Assembly: GCA_947044365.1 (NCBI GenBank)
Contig: OX345636.1
Location: forward strand, 58,655,537 to 58,719,536
Length of the DNA stretch: 64,000 nucleotides
Direction: 5' to 3'
From: Petrosia ficiformis
Lineage: Eukaryota; Porifera; Demospongiae; Haplosclerida; Petrosiidae
Shown here piece after piece: positions 13,901 to 25,900 of this stretch (position 1 is the first letter of the stretch; each line of letters starts with the position of its first letter). The notes under the pieces were generated by a model that saw only the letters and a list, made by a program, of their open reading frames with translations, was not told the origin of the DNA and searched no databases. The position numbers and the translations under genes are program-made.

Positions 13901-16900
13901 CATCTACTACATGTACATGTAGATGGTACTACCATCATTACTGTAGTGTGTACATGTACAAATGAACATCTACTACATGTACATGTAGATGGTACTACCA
14001 TCATTACTGTAGTGTGTACATGTACAAATGAACATCTACTACATGTACATGTAGATGGTACTACCATTATTACTGTAGTATGTACATCTACATGTACTAC
14101 ATGTACATGTATTATAGTATTATAATAACAAGTACAAGTACTAATATGTATGTATGTATATTATACATACAGTATGAACATGTACAGTAGTCCTCAATAA
14201 TAAGTTCACATAGCATTGTTGTAGTACACAAGTAGTACTCTACACTCCATAAAACACTGAAAGAGCATATTATTATGCATACTACACTTAATAAAATAAT
14301 GAACAGCAGTGACATTTGAGCTCCACCTTCTACTACTAACTAACTAACCTTTCTTTACCTCTACATATATAACTCTCCCATTTTATATAACTAGAGTCTG
14401 CAAATTACATATACTTTGCCGGAAAGAAGAGTTGTTAAGAAAGCTATACATGTATAGATGTTAAATGTATATATGATGCACTATCAGCAGGAAGATAGCA
14501 AGGCGGGTGCTTAAAAGTTTAGTAGACTAAAGGGCAACACCCACACCTTTGCTTATACCTGTGTAACTTCACATTTTACACAACACAGACTTCTAACTCC
14601 TTTAATTAGACAGGGGAGCTTCTAACAAAGTCGTAGATACCAAATACATGTACATGTACATGTACATGTACATGCTTCGTTAGTCAGAGGAAAGCAACAA
14701 AGTGAGTGTTTGAAATAGCAGTGGTCAATACCAACAGCCATGAGGCTAATGTGCTATGCGTTGTACATATATGTACATATTAAAATTAAAATATTGCTGT
14801 AATTAACATGGTGGGGAACATACTTAGTACATACATGTACGTACTACAATAACACTGTGTGAACTTTTTATTGAGGGCTACTGTATACAAGAATGTGTAC
14901 ACATGTATGTGTCTAGTAATTACATGTAGTCTGATGGCATTGCCTCTTCACTGAAGGGTGTGGGACATACATGTACATGTACATGTGATTACTCAACCTC
15001 AAACCACACTCTTATAAGCTCCACCTCACATGTAACAAATACAATGTTCAATGTACTGTAAATATTATTCATTGTATTATACATTATAACTGGTATAACA
15101 ATTGGGAGGGTATAAAACCCAGAATGGAATGAAACTGAATGCGGAATGGAACCGAACTGAAAGTTGATAACTACTATTATATGTTTGGTAATTGAATTTA
15201 ATAAGTAGTTTTAATATTATATCATGTGCAAAAAAAACGAAGTTTGTACCTTTATTAGTGGAATATTTGTCTACCAAATGTGAAGATTCTAGACTGAACA
15301 AGTGTACATGTATAAAGATGAGAGGTGAACAGCTCATTATTCTTTGTAACAATAATCAATATTGACATACAAAAGTAGTTACATCATACATTGTATATAG
15401 AAACTTATTACATGAAAGTAACTTAACAAATACATACATGTACATGTAACAAAGTATCTACATAAGTGGTATATAGCAACTCATTAAGTATCACTTATAA
15501 TGTACATTGTGTAAATAAATAAGTAACTTCATATGAATAATCTCGTCACTAGAATCTTCACATTTGGTAGGTGAATCTTCCATCAATAAAGGTACACACT
15601 TAGATGTTTTGAATGGTGGTGGTAGAGGTTGTGGTGATGAAGATGGTGACAGAGAGTCATATTCATCGCTAGAAATTAAAATGAGTTCAGAAATCATACC
15701 TCTTCCACATTTGTCTTTTGCACATGCTAATAATATTATTAAGATTATAGTTATTAATTTCTGGTTCTGTTTCGTTCCAGTTTTTATACCTTCCCACCAA
15801 AATTATATTATACATGTAATCAAATTTGATTAAACACTTACATGTACCTTTAATAACTCACTATTCAGCCATTTTGTACAAGAAACCAACAAAAAAATGA
15901 TACATGTATCCCATCCTGGATATCGACTTCCTGTACATAATGGTGGAGTGGTTAGCAATTGTAGCTAATCATTTATTTGTGGTAGAGTACAACTTGTCAA
16001 TTTTTGTAATTTCAGTCACATAATAACTTAAGAGCTATTTATTAACCAATGATCTAAAGTTGTTAATACTAGGGCCAGGCGATAGTGATGATAGTTCGAC
16101 TATTGTTATCGTCAGCACTATTATCGTGATAGTGATAGTCAAAATTCTTTAATGCAATAGTAAACACACGGGATTGCACAGCACTAATCACCACACCCAC
16201 ATTGCCACATGTGTAAACTCTAGGAGAAGTGTAAATAAAATGGAAACTGATTCTACAAGTGACGTAGCTCTAGATTGTGAACTAGAAGTTCTTCCATTGT
16301 AAGGTTCTAAGCATGATGTTTAGCAATATTTCTGTTTACCTGTAATAGAAGGAAATTTGCAGAACCAGATAATATTAGGTGTGAATATAAAAAGAAAATC
16401 AAATATTCTGGAAATGCTTCCAATATGAGATACCATTTACTGCTATGTCAAAATTACAGACTCCTAGTAGCAAAATAGTAAACAGAAATCTACTGAATCA
16501 AAAAAACTGTCCCTTGAATCCCATACTACTATACCAAGAAGCTAACAAATTGAAAGGAATTGTGTTTATATGTTATGATAGTATTCACTGTTGTTTCGGT
16601 AATTACTAACTATCATGATAGTAAAAATATTGCCCAGCCCTAATTAACACACAGCCATCTTAATCAAACTTCCATCTTGTAAAAGTCTGATATACATTTT
16701 GTACATGTATACACTTGTCCTCAAAGCACTTCCTCATATGTAAAGTGAGTGGTAACACCAGACTATCTAGTAATTATACAATGACACCTTAGCTCCCTAT
16801 ATAGTTGATAATCCTTTCCCTATGTACTATGTAATACATTATATGCACTACACAATGTACCATGTAATACATTATATGTGATACACAATGTACTATGTAA

Positions 16901-19900
16901 TACATTATATGTAATACACAATGTACTATGTAATACATTATATGTAATACACAATGTACTATGTAATACATTATATGTAATACATTATATGTAATACACA
17001 ATGTACCATGTAATACATTATATGTGATACACAATGCACTATGTAATACATTATATGTAATACACAATGTACTATGTAATACATTATATGTAATACACAA
17101 TGTACAATGTAATACATTATATGTAATACACAATGTACTATGTAATACATTATATGTAATACACAATGTACCATATAGTACATTATATGTAATACACAAT
17201 GTACTATGTAATACGTAATACATAATGTAATACATTATATGTAATACACAAAGTACTATGTAATACATTATATGTACTATATAATGTACTACACAATGTA
17301 CCATGTAATACATTACATGTAATACACAATGTACTATGTAATACACAATGTACTATGTAATACATTATATGTAATACACAATGTACTATGTAATACATTA
17401 TATGTAATACACAATGTACCATATAGTACATTATATGTAATACACAATGTACTATGTAATACATTATATGCACTACACAATGTACCATGTAATACATTAT
17501 ATGTGATACACAATGCACTATGTAATACATTATATGTAATACACAATGTACTATGTAATACATTATATGTACTACATAATGTACTACACAATGTACCATG
17601 TAATACATTACATGTAATACACAATGTACTATGTAATACATTATATGTAGTACACAATGTACTATGTAATACATTATATGTAATACACAATGTACTATGT
17701 AATACATTATATGTAATACACAATGTACCATATAGTGCATTACCGTATAGTTGCAAAAATTCGAGGTGTTCAAATTTTTATGGATTTCGCGGTTGGAAGA
17801 CGAACCGCGAAAATTAAGACCACAAATTGGGTGTGGTCTTACTAAATGTGTTCGTTGATACTAAACGTGTTAAAAGTTATGGCTCTTTTCTAGTATCTAT
17901 CTTCTTAAGTATCTTACCTTGCATCGGATGGTTCCCTTTCGCCTGATAAACAATGAGCACACAGAAGAAATCTTTTTTAGCAAGTGGCCAACAATTGTGC
18001 GATCGCTTCTATGTACTGATACTGCGAACGGGTCGTGAGGATTACTCGTCTCAAGATGATACTCTAACTTCTCACCAGCTTCAGGCTCCCAAACATGTTT
18101 GTAGATGTGGAAGCCTCGTATCATGCCGTTAGCAGAGAAGGACTGTACCTGCTCAGGTTCTGCTGGTTACGTACACGGTACACGGTAACCACACCCCGAC
18201 GAAAATTTTTACCCTCGAATTATTTAAATAATTTCTTTTGAGACAAAACACGAAAATTAGAACCCTCGAATTTTACCAACTATACGGTATATATAATACA
18301 CAATGTACTATGTAATACATTATATGTAATACACAATGTACTATGTAATACATTATATGTAATACACAATGTACCATATAGTACATTATATGTACTACAC
18401 AATGTACTATGTAATACATTATATGTGATACACAATGTACTATGTAATACATTATATGTAATACACAATGTACCATATAGTACATTATATGTACTACACA
18501 ATGTACTATGTAATACATTATATGTAATACACAATGTACCATATAGTACATTATATGTACTACACAATGTACTATGTAATACATTACATGTAATACACAA
18601 TGTACTATGTAATACATTACATGTAATACACAATGTACTATGTAATACATTATATGTAATACACAATGTACTATGTAATACACAATGTACTATGTAATAC
18701 ATTATATGTAATACACAATGTACTATGTAATACGTAATACACAATGTAATACATTATATGTAATACACAAAGTACTATGTAATACATTATATGTACTACA
18801 TAATGTACTACACAATGTACCATGTAATACATTACATGTAATACACAATGTACTATGTAATACATTATATGTAATACACAATGTACTATGTAATACATTA
18901 TATGTACTACATAATGTACTACACAATGTACCATGTAATACATTATATGTAATACACAATGTACCATGTAATACATTATATGTAATACACAATGTACCAT
19001 GTAGTACACAATGTACTATGTAATACATTATATGTAATACATTATATGTAAGGCGATGTTATGTGGTAGTCTGAAGGCCTGTAATAAAGGAAAGGCAGCA
19101 CAATAGATGTTGAGACTCCATGCTGTTGGAAGGAAAGCACATCTATATGGTTAGCATAAGGCTTGATGTAGGGATATAGGCAAGGTCGGCGCTGTACATG
19201 TACTTATTTGTCCCCAGTCTCCCACCACAACCCTGAACACTGCCAAAGGGGTCCTCAGCAGTGCTGCTGTTGAATGGTGGGTTGCGAATATAAACATGGG
19301 CTGGAAGCAGCCATCGTGCAGTGTCTCCAGGCGCTGGGGTATGTCCCTAGGCTTACGGGCTTCAATATCGGTTTAGGGACCCGGGGATGCAATTGAATAA
19401 CAACAACAACAACAACAGAATTTGTGGAAGTAATGCTTTCGTCAACTGGAGGCACTGTTTGGAATCTCACAGCCCGTCTATAATTAACTCAAATGGCATA
19501 ATACCTGCTGGGTTAAGTAACTCGGTTGTTGGGGCCTCAGATGTGGTTGGCACTGGAGGGCTGTTAAGCGATGACCCCCACCCACCCCGAGGTGACCTGT
19601 GGGTGACTGGAGTCCTTGGGCCTCTTCCTTGTGACTTACTCCACTGTTAACTGTCTTTAAACCTGCCATCTAACATTCATATTATTATTTATCATTAAAA
19701 ATAAATCAACTGTGATGATTATCTGGATTCCAATTTTATTTGTAATGTATCATGATAACAACTATCATTGCTAGTAAATTCTTTTTGCTCATAAGTTGTA
19801 TTTAATTGCACATCAGTATAAAAGATGTAAATTATTTTGAGTTTTATTGTATAATCATAATAATGTGGTATTGGAAGTACACACATACGTATAAGATTGT

Positions 19901-22900
19901 ATGTAACTAGTGTATTGAATTGTGATTAGCTAAATATCTCCTGACATTAACGTTATATTATAATAGTTTGATAACTTGATCATAGAAGAATAGTCCTTAG
20001 CTCAATAGTATGTATTTCATAAATGCTGTAGAAGCTACCACTAAAATTTCAAGTATAGTAAATTCATATCAAAATGAAAAAAGCACAGGAACAAGACGGC
20101 TTTGGCAACAAAAGTAAATACCACTTTCACATTAAACACAACTTGCACATAACAACCCTATGTAAGTGTATATAGCTAGAGTAAAGCAAAACACAAAAAA
20201 GCGATACTTATGTGCGGTTGTTATGTGGAAGTGGTGTTTAATGTGAAAGTGGTATTTCATTTTGTTGCCAAAGTTATCTTATACCTGTGCTTTTTTCGGT
20301 TTTGATATATATTCTCACATACTCATTCAATTAAAAAAATTTTTTCTATAGCTAATTAATTTATGATTGTAGCTATAGATTAACACTGTAGTATACTGGA
20401 CAACCATTTCATTATGAAAATTTAATAATCATTACTATTATGCTCGGTATTGGTGTAGTGATATATTGTAATTCAGACTTAATAATTTATAAGTGTGTTC
20501 TTCCTTACAAAATATGACTGGTGTATTCTATAAGATTATCTTTTTTTCAGCGGAATCAAACACCACTTCATGTAGCAGCAGCGAATGGACACAAAGATGT
20601 CATGGAGGTATTGATAAGACATGGAGCCAGAATGGATGTAGTTGATATGGTAATATTTATAATAGACTAATGTCAGTACTGTTCAACATCCTTTTTCTTG
20701 AAAGTCATGTGTGATGATATCAGCTGTTGTAATCATCATTAATTTTACATTATAATTGAATGATTTTAATTTAGACTGAGACTTATTGGTAACACTAAAA
20801 GACACATGCTTTTGTAAATACATAATGTTTTCAATTACAACTAATTAGCCCATAGCAATTGCAATTAGCTTTAAAGAGCATTATTGTGAAATAGATAAGC
20901 ACAATGTGGTTGTATTGTATGACGAGCACTGGACTCTACCCAACAATCCGGATCATTCATTTAATACTGTAATTTTCACTTTCGTGTTACAATGCTTGAG
21001 TGAAAAACAGTGCATATATGCATTTCTGGTCATTTTCTTATATATGAAAAAGAAAAAAAGACAAGAAATGTGTGCATGAGCAATCACTCAGCCACCCAAG
21101 TACATTGTATCAGTGAGATTATTGCATGCTCCCTGCCTGTTAATTATAGACCTCTAATAATAATCGCTTGGAATTCTTTGGCATAATCATAATAATTATT
21201 ATGTGTAGAAGTTTTCATCTGTCCAGGGTAGAACATTTTTGCTGGCTACTGTACTGGCGGCATAATAAAAAATCCTAGAATCTGTTATTGCTGGCAGGCT
21301 GACAAGAGACACATTCTTAAACTATAGACAATGATAAAACAACAACTCTTGTACTCTAAGAGTAGGTGATACTCTCTATGTAGGGTTGATGCAGAACGAA
21401 AGGACTATCTAATTTTATTATGATGTACAGCCACACATCTGACTGGGGATTGAATTGTTAAATCCCAAGTCAGATTCATGACTCTTTCAGTTTTCACTCA
21501 TTCCTGCCTGCACATCATAATAATGTTTTACATATATCAATTTATATGCAATCAATCTTGTGTCTAATAGTTTACCAAGCCCAAGTAATGTGTTATGTAC
21601 AATTCAGGTAATGTACTACTTTATGATTGAATGGGAGAGTCTATGGTATTTCGGGTCATACTTGGATAATAATAATAAATAGTCATCATGCAAAAGGGGA
21701 TGGTTCTAGTTGTGTGTTTGTATGAATGTTTCAGGCCTGTTGCAATCATTTCATATCTAGTATATAACCCCATGGCTCTAATTATTGAGTTCAAGACAAT
21801 AGGATAGTTCAAATATTATTCATGTCTGCCAAGGATTTTAACATTGCTCAAATTCTATTGATTTAAAGTTAATGGTGTTATTAAAAATCATTGACAGGGA
21901 GGAGACAGACTACATATAGTCTACTTATATTATCTATACAGTGAACATTTGAATCCAACAATGAAATGTATCTCTGTTTACAATCTTTCCTTTAACATTG
22001 TATATGTACTTATATATCTAATTATTTTATTTCAAGGACGGAAAAACACCTGTGGATTTATTACGTGATACCAAAGCTCGTAAAGCTGTTGAAAAAACCT
22101 TTGTGAGTTTGTTGAATTTGTTTTTAAACAACAAAAAAAGATTTGATTAACATTCTTTTTCTTCACAGGAAAAACATGAAAAGAGAAAGAGGAAAGGTAT
22201 TTTCAGCACTGGTACTGACTTTTACTCATTTGGCTTAAATTTGCTTGCAATTAAAAAGACATACTTAGTGTGTCATTAGCTTCTGCATTTGTATTACTAA
22301 TTTACTACAAATTGTTTATAATACTGCAGAAATAGCTAATGTTAACAAATGCTTTTCAATTTTGTTATGGCCTGTAGGGCCATCCCTATGATTGCTTTCC
22401 CATGGGTTCGATGTATGTTTATATATATATATATGTGTGACCGGCTCTGCGAAACCAGTCTTATGGATCAAAATATAATTTGGAGATATGATCGAAAATA
22501 GACAGTTCTGAATTATTTGGGCGATCACTGTTTTATAACATAAAAAGCTTCACAAATGTCTTACCTGTCTTTTGATACCTTTAGCAAGTCTTAGAGACCT
22601 CTCTGTACTTTGCTAGCCACTGCTAACTAATCAATTAATGGTTAAAAATTAATTTAGTTGCGTTTTTCTCGTATTTATGACTACCATGGTTTAATCGCTC
22701 ACTGTAGCTTTGTCGTTTACATGATTGGGATGTATAATATATCATTCTAGAGCTAATTTAATGCTCTATTCAGGTAAGACAAAAAATCAATTTTGAAATC
22801 TTGATCCATAAGACTGGTTTTCGCAGAGCCGGTCACATATACATGTGTGCGCGAGCATGCAATGTATACGTAGTTAAGGAAGTTACGTCATTCTGGGGGA

Positions 22901-25900
22901 CATGTACTCAAGCTCTACAGACCAGCAGAAAGAAAGCTGTGTAGCTTACGTAGAAACTAGAACTAATAGCTGCTATTCTATTGGAAATATATTCCTAAAG
23001 TTCTACAAGGTCCTTTAAAAAGTAAACAGAGTAGATTATCAAAATAATAACTATGAATAGGCTGATGTGTTTCACACACAATAAATGCTGGACACCACAA
23101 AGCAGTCATAAGGATACTTTTTTTTCTCTTTTCAAACTTTCACATTTTGCGAAATCATCACCCATTTAGTGTGTTTCCCCTAAACTGAATCAGTGAAGTG
23201 ATTCCATTATTGATTATGATATGAACTAGATCATGCTTATTTGCAAATAAAATGCATATGAATAATTATAATTCATGATTGTAATTATAGTTTTAATACA
23301 TTTTGTTTGGAAACAATGTAATGAAATAAAATTAATGACATGCTACTATGGCATGTTTGATTCCACCCTCAAATCAAAAAGATATAGTTACAATACATTT
23401 TTCAAAGATTTCATAATTGTTATATTTGCCATTTAGATCAAATGGATATATTCATTAGAGAATGCGAAAAAAATGGCGTCGTAGATTTTTTTCCCATGAA
23501 ATGCCTTTTTACTGGCCTTCCTGGTGTTGGAAAAACATCGTTTCTTCAAAGATTGCAACGAAAGAAGACAAAAACAGTACAATCACTTTGTCAGGAAGAG
23601 ATGACCATACCCAGCACAGGGTTTCAACGTCCAGTTACAGTTACTGTCAAAGAAGAAGCTACCACTATTACTGCAACAGCCATCACCAAAGGCCAGTGGC
23701 TAACAACTGACAACATCATCGAACAGGGCCATCTTTTATTACAATCTGTAAAACATCCAGCCCACCTCTGTGAAGACTCGACTGCTTTACAGTCCTCTCG
23801 TATCCCTGATTCTGCTAACAAAACAAGGAATGCTGCTCCTCTTCCTCACACAAAGCCTTCGAGTAATGTTGTTCCTCCTCAAGTAAATCCCCCTAACACT
23901 TCATCACTCACTACATTTTTGAAATCTGCTTCTAAGTTTTTTCGTTCAAAATCACAACAGCTTTTACCAGCCCGTCAGTTTATGAATGAAGTATTGAGTA
24001 GCAGGGGAATGCAGAAACTTGAGGACTTAGAGGAAACAACTACCATATATTTTATGGATACTGGTGGACAGCCAGAATTCCACGAGTTACTTCCCCCTCT
24101 TTTACGTGGCCCTGCGCTTCACTTGATATTTTTCAATGCTGCACATGATCTTACCCTACCAGTGGATATATGCTTTCGTCACGAGGATAGGGGAATGTCT
24201 TTGACATATAAAACTAGCTCTTCCTCTATTGAGATTGTCCATCAGCTGCTGTCCAGCCTTTATTGCCTAAGTCTTGACGATGGCACTCAACGCTCAGTGT
24301 CTGTACTTTTGGGAAGCCACATCGATCTTTTGAGTGCAGACAAAGAAGAGCGTTCAAAGCAGATCCAGAAAATCAGCAATTTTATCCTGAAACACATTGA
24401 GAACACATCCTTCTACAAAGATGGCTTCGTCACATTTCCAAAATCTGAAGGAGTTGAGAGTAGCCCAATTTTCCTACCCCTAGATAATGTTACTGCATCT
24501 GAAGTCGAGCTGGAAGATATTCAAACCTTCTTGTTGAAGGTGATAAAGGAACGCTTCAAACCAGCATCCATTCCTGTTACATGGGCAGCATTCCATTTGA
24601 TCCTTCGCTACCATTACGAGCAATCACCTGGTGTATGCACACTAGCCAAGTGTATAGAGCTTGCTGTTGATTGTGGTATTCAAGCTGAAGATATCACCAC
24701 TGTTTTGAGGTACTTCCATGAGAATCTTGGAACAATCCTATACTATGAGGAGGTTGACAGCCTGAAGGAGTTTGTTATATGCAATCCAGATGTGCTATTT
24801 AGTGGTATATCTCAACTTGTCACAGTATCTTTTGCAGGTTCTGGTGAAAAGCATACCGCTGCAAAAAAAATCAGAGAAACAGGGGAAATCCCTCCTCATG
24901 TACTTCCAAAAGACACTCCTCTTACTCCTGATTGTCCCCTTACTAATCAACACCTTATTGATCTCCTTACGCATTTCAAGCTCATCACTCACCTTGGTGA
25001 CGATGATGATCCTTCCCTTTTCATGCCTTGTCTACTAAATCCTGATGCAAACACCCTCTCTTTGCTTACAAGTGAAAAGGAATACATAGCCAAAGTTTCT
25101 CCTCCTCCACTTCTGGTATTCTTTAAAGGGGCATTTATACCAGTTGGTGTTTTCTCAGCACTCATGGTCGAGTTATCAAAAAAATGGAAATTGGATGAGA
25201 CAAATCGTTATCGTAATCGAGCCACATTTATTTTCGGATTGTCCCATGTTGAGATTCGCTCTTGCCTTACGTTCATCGAAGTTCGACTTACAAGCTCTCA
25301 TAAGAGTTGCACATCAATTCGTAAAGTTGTCATCGATTGTGTAAATGCTGCCTTGAGCGTTCAGCCACACGTTTCTGTTGGCAGAGAAAAATGCTTTATA
25401 GGCTTTTATTGTCCTGGTTGTTTTTTGCCTTCCATGGCTCTCCATCCTTGTGAGTGTCTATGTGAGGATGATGATTTTAATAGAGCTCTTTTATGTAATA
25501 ATGAGCCACGATGTGAGGGATTTAAGGAATCCTTTCAAGTATCACCTGAGCAAAATGTTTGGTTTGAGGTGAGGATTCATAATCATAATACCATCAATAA
25601 ACTTTATTCTTATTCTTTGGCAATGTAGGATGTTTCACCATCTCCAAGTGATGCTACTGTCAAGAGTGATCTAACAGGTATCAAACCAGGTAAATGTTAT
25701 ATACGACTTATAGTATATTAAATTATATACCTGGTGTCCTTGTTTTAGTTGAAATGATTATTTCAGACACTGACCCTTTATTGCTCAAACAGCAATAATA
25801 ATTATCATTCATACATTATAGACATTTATGCATGTATGTTTGCTATACATCTTGTTATCAATCTCATGATCCTGAATCTTCTCTGGTTTTACTAGAAATA

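Noticed and set aside
13807..14125. 81-86-codon repeat ORFs on both strands
   Set aside because: By-product of the 66-base minisatellite.
16789..19028. ORFs of 60-189 codons on both strands coding VIHNVLCNTLY- or MYYIVHCVLH-type repeats
   Set aside because: They are produced by the 33-base satellite, which is a multiple of three and free of stops in several frames. Overlapping frames on both strands are open at once and the array is interrupted by a transposable element.
19255..19669. Three overlapping short ORFs of 61-87 codons on both strands
   Set aside because: They overlap in opposite strands in a GC-rich repeat-like segment with no recognisable domain.
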